The notes: generated from the sequence alone by a model not told the origin. Positions 34,401-45,786 are shown, counted from the first letter of the stretch. The stretch is DNA of 64,000 bases from Timema cristinae (GCA_039000515.1 JBCFYV010000024.1:44134019-44198018); one strand, 5' to 3'. A program made the numbers and translations.

Positions 34401-34740
34401 CCCATCAGACCACCCTGGATGCTGGGTCCGACAACTAGAGTAAGAAACGGAAATCAACACCACACAAATGGCTGCCGCCCTGTTGACCCTGATGTGTACG
34501 GGTGAACACATGGACCCGGTAGGCATCAGACTAGGTAATGACAATGCCTAGGTCAGTCCTCCAAGGACTCTACACCGGCAAAGGATTGGTGTTCTCGAAC
34601 CCAGATATAAGAAAACACCCTAATGGCGGTCTTCTGGGGTTCCTTCAGAGCTCAACCTGACCGATCAAGTCTAAAGATTGAACACAGTCGTGGCATAACG
34701 GCAGAGAAGGTGGATTCTTTCAATATACCAAACCTATTTG
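34401..34740. other. GC-richer unclassified sequence
   Basis: About 50 percent GC, non-repetitive within the window. A 74-codon minus frame (34320-34544) overlaps it but shows no recognised domain. It may be a transposon interior or single-copy DNA. Confidence 0.3.
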
Positions 34741-34759
34741 TGTAACTGTACTTGCTTGT

Positions 34760-35031
34760 ACCCGCCTCGGTGGCGTAGTTGGCTAACACGCTTGTCGTGT
34801 TGAGCCCGACTGCTGAGGACGGGGAGATCGAGGTTCGAATCTCGGTCGGGTGAACTGGGAGGGTTTTTTCCTAAATGGTTTTTCACTCTCCCTCCACGCA
34901 AATGCGGATTCACTTCCTCTAATTAAACCTTCCCAATTCCTTATCCATTAGCGTAATTAGTACTTAAAGCGTATAACCCGAACGGGTAGTAAGACGCGGT
35001 GCTAAATATTATTATTATTATTATTATTATA
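34760..35031 (+). mobile_element. SINE-A, reference full-length copy with TSD
   Basis: Head ACCCGCCTCGGTGGCGTAGT with A box, B box GAGGTTCGAATCTC, body AATGCGGATTCACTTCC, tail AACCCGAACGGGTAGTAAGA, and an (ATT)n end of about 8 units. Perfect 12-bp duplication TAACTGTACTTG at 34743-34754 and 35032-35043. Low divergence and a perfect duplication imply a recent insertion. Transcription would be by RNA polymerase III from the internal boxes. Confidence 0.95.
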
Positions 35032-35043
35032 TAACTGTACTTG

Positions 35044-36030
35044 TAAGCTTTACCCTTAATCAAATGAATTGAAATGGTAGCGAGGTGAAATGAGTTTCGG
35101 ATCTCTCTATTTATTGGGACTGTCCTCTCGAACCTTACTCCAGTTCCGCCGCGCATTTAAGAGCGTTCCTCATAACAGGGTCAACTTTGCTCGCGCGAGG
35201 TATGGAGGTTAAAGGGGAAAGAGAACACGATATGCCAGAAATGTGTGCAGTGCATTCATATTTGAATGATTCATCGACACTCTACGCGGTGACGATGGCG
35301 GACAAAGCGACAAATTTTCTTGTTAATAACTACAGTATGTACCCATTATGACAGAATAAGATTTGTGCACAGTGCTTATCTGTGAAGCCATTATAAAATG
35401 GTTAAACCAGCCTGTTGATTGCATTTTTTATCCAAATATTATTTAATATTTTAGCAATGTTTTGTATTAGGAACCTCTATTAACTCTTTATCTCCATTAA
35501 AGTTTAATCAAAATTAATACACGTGCAATAGTTTTCGAGTAACGAGTCTACGATTTCTTGCCGACTATACCACAGAGTTGACTGAAATTTGATGCAAGCT
35601 CTTAAGAATAAAAATGGTGGCTGGAGGGGGCTCGGGACCCAGTCGTGGCTGGGATTCAGATAAAAGTGTGATCACATTTTCGTGATGGGAGCGTTGGAAA
35701 ATAATTGAGATAAAAGCATCATCGGTACACCCGCCCGCGAATAGATACTTGTCTTAAGCATCACAGACAAACAACAAGACGAATACAGACGCTTTTGTCC
35801 ACGTGCCCACATGTATGAGTAGTTTTTATGTCGAAACTGGTACCAACCATAGGCGGATTTAGGGAGTCTAATTTGGGGGTACCGGTTGAGTTGCGGGAAG
35901 AGAGAGGGGGGGGGGGGAGTTGCAGAGGTAAAATTTAAATCCTCGTAAGAAAGTTTAGTTGGAGTTACTTTCAGCTTGCCACCGCATTACTACATTAAGC
36001 AGGCTAATGATAATATAATAATAATAATAA
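35044..36030. other. Spacer, partly CpG-containing
   Basis: 35090-35330 is GC-richer (GTTCCGCCGCGCATTTAAG, TTTGCTCGCGCGAGG) and non-repetitive. A decayed SINE-A (-) lies at about 35650-35765, and a G-run at 35907-35920. No gene is supported. Confidence 0.35.
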
Positions 36031-36043
36031 TAATATGAATAAT

Positions 36044-36321
36044 AATTATTATTAGCACCGCGTCTTACTACCCGTTCGGGTTATACGCACTTACGCTAAT
36101 GTGTAATAGTAGGGTGATTGTGAGATGAAATGAAGGACCTACAGTTTAACGTGGAATCCGAACCACGGTGGAGGCCTGGCATTCCCCACATTCACAAGAT
36201 GTCTTGTCAGAGGTGAAGGAAGGGTTTGGAAATCAGACAAATTTGTGCTGGGACCGAGGATTGAACCCCGGCCGCCAGCACAGAAGTCTGACACCTTACC
36301 CCTAGACCACCAGGTCACCTT
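36044..36321 (-). mobile_element. SINE-B, short subfamily, with 13-bp TSD
   Basis: Complete minus copy: (ATT)n tail at the left, head ACCTTACCCCTAGACCACC at the right. Perfect duplication TAATATGAATAAT at 36031-36043 and 36322-36334. It lacks the GTGTATTAATCACA insertion. The 75-codon minus frame here, containing [19 protein letters not shown], is the translated tRNA-like head, not a gene. Confidence 0.95.
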
Positions 36322-36334
36322 TAATATGAATAAT

Positions 36335-37705
36335 GATCTTAATAATTTATCTGTATTTCCTTTCAAAATTATCCATACTTTTGGTAATGTTTATGTTTTA
36401 AATTTCTTTTATTTCTTTTACTATTCCAAAAATATTTGGGGGGGGGGGGGGGGGGTACTGACCCAGTAGTATTTACCTACATAGAAGCATAATATAAATG
36501 TGAGGTAAGATATAAAGTACGAGTAATATACCCTAACATATTTTTTCGAAAGACCCATATATGATTATATTTAAGTATAGTCTAGTTATCCTTTAGATAT
36601 ATTAGTTTAGTTAAAATATTTTCTATAATTAATTTAAATAGTTTTGGGTTTAAACATTATTCTTTGAAAAGAACTTTGGCTATTAAATAAAATTGATTTA
36701 TATCATAAATGGATAGTGAGACACGGTGCAAAAGAAATCAGAAATGTTTAATAACATTTAAGTGTGTCAAAGTTTATCATTAAAAATCACAGAAACATTT
36801 ATTTTCATTATGAAATAAATATTTAAATAATTCTCCCTTCTTCTAAATTACTGACCCATGAAAATACTTAGTGACAAGCTAGGTCAGAAGGACTTTGTCT
36901 CTTTTCTATTCCCTCTTTTTTAAAAAGAGGCCTCATAATAGATTCACGCAAACGTCCCCATGGTAGGGAGAGACTTTTCTTTAAAGCTAAGAAACGAGTT
37001 TGTCGTGACCTATTTAAATCTCCTTGCGCGCTCAACGCAAAATTAAAAGCTCTTTCTTTTTCTTTCCCTTCTATCGTCTCCTATATTTTATCTAATTTAT
37101 GTTTTTTCTCCCCTCTTTGTTCCATCACATACTCGATTAAACGTATGTTGAACAGATTTTTATGTGTGTGATTATTCAACATAAAATGTGTTAAAAAATG
37201 TAATTAACTTTTGTCATATTTCTATTTGTTGCTTCTAATAATACAAAAATCGTAAGCTCCCAATTATTCGTGCAAGGGATATCCGGTTTGTGACTTATCC
37301 GTGCCTCCATCCGAGTTTTGTTTTTAATTTTATTTTTTAGCCAAACTTGGACTAGGCTTATAACCAAATTACTGAACTCCGAAAGGTCGCTTTTGATCTT
37401 GTTAATTGTCAAACACCATGAATGATTAAAAAAAAAACATGTTTGTTTTGGAAGTGTTAATTTGGAATATGATGGGACATAATGGGACATTAAAGCAACT
37501 ATTAGATTTTCTATTAATTTTAAATTTAGTAATTAATTTTTCATACATCTTGAACTATTTTTTGAATAAACATGTTATTAAGGAAGTGTTAATTTGAGAT
37601 TTGATGGTAGATTAGAGCTTCTATTGAAATGTATCATCCGTGTTTAGCGAGTATCCGTGCAACTACCCCATATCATTAACTTGGATAATTTAGTGTCTTA
37701 AATTA
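36335..37705. other. Spacer with G18 run
   Basis: Poly-G at 36438-36455. 36880-37120 is pyrimidine-rich, non-repetitive sequence. The 99-codon minus frame 37191-37490 has varied composition, but no motif I recognise and no codon pattern I would trust. Confidence 0.4.
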
Positions 37706-37931
37706 CGACATCGTAGCTCAGTCGTTAGCGTGTCTGCTCACTGAGCTAAGAGTCCTATGTTCGAATCCCTGAATGGGGGAACAATTTATCATTGGTGAAT
37801 TTGTGGTTTCCTTTTCCACCCAATGATCAATTAACAGTCCGGGTGATGCGTTTGTTAGATTTAAGTTAATTTATAAGTCGCATGCTGGTATAATCAGTTG
37901 TTCAAAGGTACATAAATACCTAAAAAAATAA
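37706..37931 (+). mobile_element. SINE-E
   Basis: Head CGTAGCTCAGTCGTTAGCGT with B box GTTCGAATCCC is the most tRNA-like in the window. Body GTGGTTTCCTTTTCCACCC, tail GCATGCTGGTATAATCAG, then A-rich end. Because the body and tail recur in two other copies I call it a SINE rather than a tRNA gene. Confidence 0.85.
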
Positions 37932-38744
37932 ATATAATTGTCTTCTATACCTATTAAACCGCCAGTGTTTTCTTACAGTCTAAAATTTCCAGTTTTTTTT
38001 TTCGAGTTTTCTATAATGGATTATCATTTCTAAAGATAACTTTTATTATTTGGTTGTAGAGGAAAGAAATTTAACTTTTCTTACCAAACCTAAAATAATG
38101 GAGTCATGTCATTGAAATTAGAGTTCGATGAGGAAGTTAATGAGCCCTAATATTTAGATGCTGGAGATGAAATCATACTTGGGATCAAATCATTGTGATT
38201 AGTTCTTCAGGTCACTTTATATTCTATGCCAAGGCCGTATATTTAAAAGTTTGCGGTTAAATGTACCAAATACTTAACTATTCAAGAAGTTTTAACAGTT
38301 TCTATTTTGGCCAAATTCCCTTAATTTCCCTTGGATTTTTTTTCTAGACAAAAAACTACCTTTGTTTTTTTTTCTTTTTCTTAAGTTCGTGGCAGCTCTT
38401 AATATAATCAAAGCATTTAAATACATTTTATTTTGAGAACGAAGTTATTATAGCCTCTAGTTTCTATATTCATTCATACACTACAAAATCTAACCTCCTA
38501 GCAATTTACTCCACACTTACACTCCTATCAATAATTTACGTCCACTTGCCGAGCTATTTAACACTGTGAACACAAGTTTAATTAACACAATGGCAATTTA
38601 CGTAACATCACATAAATACATTGAATACACGTTACTAATTATTAGGTCGTTTGTTTATCCATTGTTTAACCAATGGCAATTGCACGAATACATGTAACGC
38701 AGTTCTATGCAATATTTTTTTAACCCCCCTCCCCCTGTTCCCCT
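37932..38744. other. No gene seen
   Basis: AT-rich spacer, with a C-run near 38725. Confidence 0.4.
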
Positions 38745-38985
38745 CGCAATTTACTATCCGTCTGGACCATACGCATATATTAATTACGATAATGGACTAG
38801 AGATGAGGAATTTATAATTGTAGAGTAAATTTACCCTAATTTTAGTGGAAGAGGGTGAGAAACCGTTTAGGAATAAAACTCCCTCAATAGACCCGCCTTG
38901 GATTTGAACCCCAATCTCCCCGTCACTAGCAAACCAGCCCAACACGAGAGTGACGCCTTAGACCATGAGACCATCGAAGCTGGTC
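38745..38985 (-). mobile_element. SINE-A
   Basis: B-box region GGATTTGAACCCCAATCTCC and head side GACGCCTTAGACCATGAGACC are clear; the tail is diverged. Confidence 0.8.
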
Positions 38986-38986
38986 A

Positions 38987-39110
38987 TAAGCAATTAGTTA
39001 CGCTAGCTAGGTCCGGATTAGGAAGGTATAATTGAAAGCAAAACCACCCGCACTTTCCTGGAGGGAGGTTAGAAAATATTGAATAGAACACAACTCTCAA
39101 TTGGGGCCCC
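38987..39110 (-). mobile_element. SINE-A fragment abutting the previous copy
   Basis: Same strand, starting immediately after the head of 38745-38985. Tail core and body are present (CAATTAGTTACGCTAG, CTTTCCTGGAGGGAGG); the head is missing. Confidence 0.6.
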
Positions 39111-39596
39111 TTCGAGGGCAAACCAGACGATATGATGTATAATACGCGCGCCCATTAATGCGGGATTGATCGTTTTAGGTCGCGTCTAGTATATTTTTAA
39201 ACGAAAATTGGTTCTCTTTCTACCTTTTATCCTTTCTTTACCTGTAATTGCGTCTTTTCCTCGCAAAGGAAACATGAATAAGTAATTAGTGTAATAGGGT
39301 TAGTGGGACCAACCCGGATATACCTGCAGGAAATGTTTTAATAAGCTTCAGACCGAAAGGATCTTTTATTCTAGAGAGCGTATGGGAGGGGTTGAAGGTG
39401 GGAATATGGGGTAGGTAGGTATAAGAAGAGTTTCCCGAAGAAAATTAGGAAAGGAGAAGAGAGTAAAGTTAGACAGAGAGGCGAAAGAATGTGTCATCTG
39501 GTGATGTTTTAATTTGAGGTTTACGCTAAGCTTGGCGCACAGCACTATCCGACAAAGGTTGAGTAGATACTTAATAGCATTTTAATTTATTATTTA
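39111..39596. other. Unrecognised, mixed composition
   Basis: Includes TACGCGCGCCCATTAATGCG near 39143 and a purine-rich part at 39370-39490. No frame or repeat is recognised. Confidence 0.35.
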
Positions 39597-39607
39597 AAAT
39601 TAAAAAA

Positions 39608-39788
39608 CAACACCTGGCCAGGGGATCGAAACCGGGACCTTTAGCTTAGTACGTCAATGGGCTAATCACTGAGCCATCCAGGAGTCGTCCCGTGTTCAAA
39701 GTAATTCTTCACTGATATTTAAAGGGAGAGTTTGTGATGGACGTTCATGGTTCGATTCCCGTGTCAAGGTGTAATTTTTCAATTTGTA
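39608..39788. mobile_element. FB-D copy 2, internally deleted
   Basis: Left tRNA-like end (ACACCTGGCCAGGGGATCG ... ACTGAGCCATCCAGG) and part of the left arm to GTGATGGACG are followed directly by the right terminus GGTTCGATTCCCGTGTCAAGG. The centre and most of the right arm are gone. Confidence 0.75.
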
Positions 39789-39904
39789 GCCAAGGTGGTT
39801 TTCTGTAAGTGTCTTCACACTAAACTTCAAAGCAAATGCCAAGACATATCATCTAGTTCATGCGTTTCTCATAATCACCCAATTAGTTTAGTTAAATTCG
39901 GTCA

Positions 39905-40183
39905 GCCTCGACGGGTAGTAAGACGCTGTGTAAACATAAGGTTATTTTCCCATCACGTTTGACTAACCGTTTGGCCCATAGGCTTACGCTAATGGGCTAC
40001 GGATGAGGAGGATAGAATTAGAGAAGAAATGACCCATATTAGCGTGGAGGGATAGTGCGAAACCATTTGGGAAAAACCACCTACAGTACACCTGACCGGG
40101 GTTTGAAGACCAACTTTCCCGTCATCGACAGTCTAGTTTATTGCGAAAGCGACACCTTTGACCATTCGACCACCGAAGTGGGT
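39905..40183 (-). mobile_element. SINE-A with an opposed tail scrap
   Basis: The main minus copy is 39944-40183, with B box CGGGGTTTGAAGACC and head GACCATTCGACCACCGAAG. Directly left, 39905-39935 is a plus-strand tail scrap (CGACGGGTAGTAAGACGCTG). Confidence 0.75.
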
Positions 40184-41239
40184 ATATAAATAAATTTATT
40201 TTGAGCATTTATTTGGATGTTTAATCATGACCTTATTTTTCATAATCTGAATAAAATATCCATCTTCCATTTGGTGGATTTTGTGAGCTCATCTTAACAC
40301 TTATGTCATTGAGTTACTATAAATAATGCCCAATATAAACCTTAGGACGTTCTAGAAAAACCTTAAAAATAATTAATTATCTATAGTTGTAAAAAAAATA
40401 GATACACAAAGCGAAGAAAGTCAAACGTAAATTATGTGTATTTGAATACACACAGTCGTTCTATATTTCTTTAGATTGTGTTCAATATTTCTCTTGCTAA
40501 GTTACGACAAAAAAAAATGAACAATAGCCGAAGCATGTTTTGATAATTTATTACTGCTTCACGGTTCAAACTTTATGCTTTTAAAAAATGTACTTTGTCT
40601 AACATAGTGCCATAAATTACAGTTCTTTTGTTATGGAAGTCTGAGATATTGGATTCCTTAACGATTCCTAGTACCTGCAGCTTGAATATATTAAATGGAG
40701 CGATATTTATATATAACAATCTTGAAGTGGATAATTTTCATCCCTTATTAATCTCAAAATTGATTACTATAAAAGTGATTAGGTAACCATGACTCTGTGA
40801 TTATAGAAATACTCTTTTTAGTCATTTTAAATTAAACATCCGGAGCTACTTTCTGAAAATATCAATCAAAGCTTTGATTGAAAGTTACACACCCTATATT
40901 ACTAGACAATAGTGAATTCTAATCAAATATATGAAATATTCTTGAATCTAAGTCGAAGTTTGAATATTTTCTTCCAGTGGTTTTATGCCTGAAAAAATAT
41001 ATATTGTGGTTATTTAAAATACTTTATGCACTAAAAATTGTTTTATTGCACAATTGTTTGAAATATTTCATGTTATTCCAAAACATTTAATGTTCATGAC
41101 AACATGCAAGAAAATTTCTTCTAAATGTTCATATAAATATTAGTTTGTAATGTACAAAACAGCTCAGAATGGCTAAAATTGATTATTAATGGAGTATTTT
41201 AGCCGTCAATATTTTTACTGGTGAAGCTTCAACGCCAGA
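40184..41239. other. No gene seen
   Basis: AT-rich spacer with dense stops. Confidence 0.45.
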
Positions 41240-41500
41240 ATTGTGTTTCGGAGCGAAGTAGAAGCTGATGTTTGTATCGAGGCGAAGTCGAAGCTGATGT
41301 TCGTATCGAAGCCAAGTCGAAGCTGATGTTCGTATCGAAGCCAAGTCGAAGCTGATGTTCGTATCGAAGCCAAGTCGAAGCTGATGTTCGTATCGAAGCC
41401 AAGTCGAAGCTGATGTTCGTATCGAAGCCAAGTCGAAGCTGATGTTCGTATCGAAGCCAAGTCGAAGCTGATGTTTGTATCGAAGTGAAGTCGAAGTTTT
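41240..41500. repeat. 29-bp minisatellite, about 8 units
   Basis: GCTGATGTTCGTATCGAAGC followed by CAAGTCGAA recurs at 41264, 41293, 41322, 41351, 41380, 41409, 41438 and 41467. The middle units are identical; only the outer ones vary. The edges carry GAAGCTTC on both sides (41223 and 41501). The two 113-117-codon minus frames arise because 29 nt without stops repeats as 29 residues in every frame. Confidence 0.95.
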
Positions 41501-42456
41501 GAAGCTTCGCACACCCATATTAGACAATATTGAATGTTCGTTACAAATATAGCTGCTAAGATAGCCAATACTGTACTGCTTAAACGTTTAGCTGAAGTTA
41601 AATGTTCATAAAACTGTCAATAATTTAATGAGTTGCTTTTACTGGAACGCATATAAAACTTATTTAAATGGTTGTATACATATACATACTTGGAACAAAG
41701 ATAACTACATATTTTGGTTGGTCAGGAAGATAATGAAAACCGGAAATTATAATTAAATTTTGAATATAGAGAAAAGGTTCTAGAATATTTCCCTCTGTTG
41801 CGAATTTAAATTTTTTAAAGAATCAACATTCAAAGTATTCACACTATAAAATTTTTCCTGAGCTTGATTTGGTGTTTAAATTTCCAGAAAAATTACATAA
41901 CTTGGCATTTATTAGTATAAACGTGAATGCCAATATTAATCAAAAGTCTGTTGTCGTGAGGATTCAAATAGGAAGACAATATTTTGAGAGTAACAAAATT
42001 TACTAAACAAATTTTAATATATCCTATATCATGTCAAGTCGTGTGAACCGCAACAGTTGCTTTTGATAGATAATATTAATATCAACGAAATAACACTGAT
42101 CATAGTACAATATTTATAATTATGTTGACTGCAAAGAATATATGTTTTTATATTCTAAAGGTTTCTTTCTACAAACATTCTATTATAGTTTTTATGTTTC
42201 CATTGTGAGGTGGAGCATGTTATATTGTTTGGTAAACACTTGTGTAAATATTTATTTTTAACTTGTCTACTATACTCGCGGTTGATTACACATCACAGAA
42301 TGTAATGATGGTTTTATGATAGATACATAAACAAGTTTTGATAGGGTAGTTAACTAATTCCATGACTGCACCCAAAATATATTTTAGAAAAGAAAGGGAG
42401 TGCCTCTACTTTATAGTGGTTTTTGTAAAAGTGAGTTTTTTTAACATTAAGTTCAT
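41501..42456. other. Spacer with a repeat-J relic
   Basis: At 42030-42165 CATGTCAAGTCGTGTGAACC, AACACTGATCATAGTAC and TTGACTGCAAAGAATATATG resemble repeat J. Otherwise no feature. Confidence 0.4.
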
Positions 42457-42671
42457 ACCCGTCTCGGTGGCTGCATTATCTAATACGTCACTTTCGCATT
42501 AGACTAAATTGTCGATGACGGGGAGATTGAGGTTCTAATCTCGGTTGGGTGCATTGAGCTTCTACGGTTTTTCCATTTTCCATCCATGCAAATTCTGGTA
42601 CACTTCCTTCAAATATAACCTTACTAATCCCTAAAACCATTAACGTAACTACTACATAATCGTATTACCCG
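42457..42671 (+). mobile_element. SINE-A
   Basis: Head ACCCGTCTCGGTGGCTGC, B box GAGGTTCTAATCTC, body ATGCAAATTCTGGTACACTT. The end of the tail is replaced by the next copy. Confidence 0.85.
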
Positions 42672-42923
42672 ACCCGCTTTGGTGGCGCAGTCAACTAGCG
42701 TGCTAGTTTCGTATTGAGCTATACTGCTGAGGATGGGGAGATCTAGGTTCGAATCTTGATCGGTGAACTGAGGGTGGCTTATTCCTAAATTGTTTTCCAC
42801 TCTCCGCTCCACGCAAAAGCGGGTTCACTTCATTTAAAGTCAACCTACCCAATTCCTAGCCCATTAACATAATTAGTACAAAAGGGTATAAACCTGAAAA
42901 GGTAGCAAGATTCGGTGCTAAAA
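42672..42923 (+). mobile_element. SINE-A in tandem with the previous copy
   Basis: Head ACCCGCTTTGGTGGCGCAGT, of the same subtype as 34760 (TGAGGATGGGGAGATC), through to tail GGTAGCAAGATTCGGTGC. It begins exactly where the preceding copy's tail should end. Confidence 0.85.
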
Positions 42924-43148
42924 CAGAAAAAGCAAAATACCCATCAACAACAAAGAGATTTGAATGAAAGAGTAATAGATTAGCTAGCTAATCTTTCTGT
43001 CTTTTCTCTTGCCCTTCGTTCTTCCAGTTGTTTGGTTGGATCGGTACATCCTCTATGGTCTTATGATGCTACATTATTGTAGAATACACATACTCTCTCT
43101 TATATTGATTGATCATTTGACAAAACCTTAGTGAGTGTATTTTGAGTA

Positions 43149-43352
43149 TTATTATTATTATTATTAGCACCGCGTCTTACTACCCGTTTGGGTTATACGC
43201 ACTTACGCAAATGTGTAATGGTAGGGTGATTGTGAGATGAAATGGAGGACCTACAGTTTAACGTGGAATCCGAACCACGATGAGGCCTGGCATTCCCCGC
43301 ATTCACAAGATGTCTTGTCAGAGGTGAAGGAAGGGTTTGGTAATCAGATAAA
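43149..43352 (-). mobile_element. SINE-B, 5'-truncated, with 12-bp TSD
   Basis: Minus copy with (ATT)n and tail at the left. It stops at AGGGTTTGGTAATCAGATAA and lacks the whole tRNA-like head. The perfect duplication GTATTTTGAGTA at 43137-43148 and 43353-43364 shows the truncation happened during insertion. Short subfamily. Confidence 0.95.
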
Positions 43353-43528
43353 GTATTTTGAGTAGAACCAAACATAATGATCTTTTGGATTACAGGCGAA
43401 AGAAGAAAACAATATTGAACATCACATCTCGGCGGAAGAAAATAAATTGGAACCAGTGTAACAACTATGGATTAATGTTTCCGGGTATGTTTATTTTTTA
43501 TTATTATTTTCTATAATATTTATTTGTA

Positions 43529-43814
43529 GTATTTAACACGCACTTTCTGAACCTACTGATTATATCAGCACATGATAATTTCTATGAGCAAGAGTGAAAT
43601 GACCTATCAATTTTGCCGGGAAAAGTATTTCCACGTACTTTCCAGGTTCTTTACATGCCACACTCGACATGGGACCGACGGATTTACTTCCCACCCGAAG
43701 GAAGTTACAAACTGAGTTGTGTCACTAAAGAAAAATCCTCAACCCTGGTCGGTTTTGAACCCAAGAACATGGATCCTGTGGCAAGAATTTTACCCCAAGA
43801 CCACCAAGGTTGAC
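43529..43814 (-). mobile_element. SINE-F, copy 3
   Basis: Tail ACGCACTTTCTGAACCTACT, stem GGAAAAGTA/TACTTTCC, B-box-like GGTTTTGAACCC and head ACCCCAAGACCACCAAGG. The 66-codon plus frame across it is a translation of the SINE. Confidence 0.85.
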
Positions 43815-44794
43815 TTTTTTTATTTCATATACAGGAAAATTAAATAGAATAATAATTAAAACTACTTGACATTAGGAATACTAGTCTTTATTACCATTGA
43901 GTGAATAACGTACATTTTTTAAAACAAATAACATACAAATTAACTTAAGCTAACATATATAGTTCTACACATCCAAAATAGACCATAAATAATATCATAT
44001 AAGGACAAATCCATATACAAATATAATATATATTGGTTATCAGCTCCGGGTATCGAACTATGGCCCTTTATGCATGGGATCGACCTCTTTAACCACTTGC
44101 TATAATAACTATATTTGCTAAATTACTAGTCCGCGTTCAACACAATGACTAATAACGAATGATTAAATAGATAGCGACAAGGAAGTCAACTTAATGGAAG
44201 TGTGGAAAACTTCCATTTAGAACATCCAGCATGGGAATTCGAAACTCCAATTTTCTCTATCAATGCAATTAATAAATTGCAAACAGGATGTATTGGATAA
44301 ATTTTTTTTCCACGTTTCAAATTTTTCTTATAAATATGGCATATTCGAAAGACAAAAACTATATAAACTTTAGCCGAGTAATCATGGTTTGTTGATCCTC
44401 CCTTATACCCCTTACTGCAAAAAAAACAAGTTATAAGAATTTTAGGGTAGCTAAAAAGTTAAAATAACAAAGTAATCAGTGTGTGAAGTCTCAGCTTTGT
44501 AGATTATCGGAAAGTTTGATAAAATTATATAGACAAACACACACTTTATGACTGATAACGTTTTATTAAATGGTATATAGAGAGAATAAGAAACACAATT
44601 GGAGAAATATTCCGAATGCACCCAACTGGGTTTTCAAACCTGGTGATCTGGTTGGATATTAAAATGGTAGTCGATCACGTTGGCATTTATGATATTCATA
44701 TAATTAATTATTAAGCTAAAATAAAAGTGATTTTCAAAGTTAAAATTAAAATTATGGATTGTGGGTTAAAAGTGTAATTTATTTTATCCTATAA
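43815..44794. other. Spacer with decayed SINE pieces
   Basis: A tRNA-like minus relic lies at 44035-44100 (CTCCGGGTATCGAACTATGG), and SINE-A-like minus relics at about 44120-44290 and 44570-44690. No gene. Confidence 0.4.
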
Positions 44795-45079
44795 CTAGTA
44801 GAAGTACCCGGCTTGGCCCGGGTTAGCCATGCAATGCATTTCGTGGTTACCTCAGGCAACGCTTGTATTTTCTTCAGACAAAAAAAAAATCTCTTAATTT
44901 CATTTGTTCCAAACCAATTTTTTAATTTAAAAAAATCTAGTTAAAAATTTAAAATTCCTGCTTCTAGGTGCACATATTAGTTCACAGGAGTTCTTAGTTT
45001 TAATATTTCAGCCCTCTTCATGGGGTAGATATCACGTAATGCTCATGACAGACAGACCAATTCATTTTATTAATATAGA
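44795..45079 (-). mobile_element. Non-autonomous Helitron
   Basis: Read on the minus strand the element starts TCTATATTAATAAAATGAAT after a host A. It ends with a stem-loop ACCCGG-GCCAAG-CCGGGT, then ACTTCTA, then CTAG before a host T. TC at the 5' end, a 3' hairpin about 10 bp from a CTRR terminus and insertion between A and T with no duplication are the defining Helitron marks. At 285 bp it codes for nothing and would depend on a Rep/helicase supplied elsewhere. Confidence 0.88.
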
Positions 45080-45090
45080 TAACAATAATC

Positions 45091-45340
45091 CACCTCGGTG
45101 GGGGCCTAAATGACAATTTCATTTATTCTGTTTGGTCGATGACAAAGAGGTCTAGCTTTGAATTTTGGCAGGGTTTATTGAAGGGGATTTTTCCTCATTG
45201 ATTTCCCAATATCACTATAAGCAAATATAGGGTTCTTTCTTCAAAATTCTACTTTACTAATCCCTGTCTCATTAGTATAGTTAAATTCGTACTAACCAAA
45301 AGGGTATTAATCAAGGCACACACACAAGAAAAACTAGATG
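45091..45340 (+). mobile_element. Decayed SINE-A
   Basis: Head CCACCTCGGTGGGGGCC, B-box relic AGCTTTGAATTTTGGC, body ATATCACTATAAGCAAATAT, tail CAAAAGGGTATTAATC. Just downstream (+ sense) of the Helitron. Confidence 0.6.
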
Positions 45341-45566
45341 CAGAGTTAGAGTAATTATTGATAGTTTTTTTAAAACAGTTAAATAATTGTAACTTAAATG
45401 CAATTTTAGTAAATTAATCAAAGTATCCAAAATTATTTTAAACTAATTGTATTGATAAATACACAATAATTAAAAAAAATCTGTAAAATAAACAAATTAA
45501 TTCATATGGTTAGTGTTATAATTATTAAACATAAAAAACTATGTCTTAAACTATTTATGTAAATAA

Positions 45567-45786
45567 GGTCTAAGGCGTCACTCTCGTATTGAACTAGATT
45601 GTCTATGACAAGGATATAGGTGTTCGAATCCCAGTTGGGCTTACTGAGGCTAGTTTTTTTTTAATGGTTTTCAATTCTTTCTTTGAATAAATTCGGGTGC
45701 ACTACCTCTAAATATAACCTTCCTTATCCCAAAAAGCATTAGCGTAATTAGTACATATAACAGATAGTGAAACGCGGTGCTAAAAT
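45567..45786 (+). mobile_element. SINE-A, head truncated
   Basis: Begins within the head (AAGGCGTCACTCTCG), B box GTGTTCGAATCCC, body AAATTCGGGTGCACTACC, tail GTGAAACGCGGTGCTAAA. Confidence 0.8.

Noticed and set aside
37706..37780. Genuine tRNA gene
   Set aside because: A and B boxes are good, but body and tail continue as in two other SINE-E copies, and the acceptor stem does not pair cleanly.
41186..41568. 113- and 117-codon repeat proteins
   Set aside because: A stop-free 29-bp unit is open in every minus frame; two frames give permuted versions of the same repeat.
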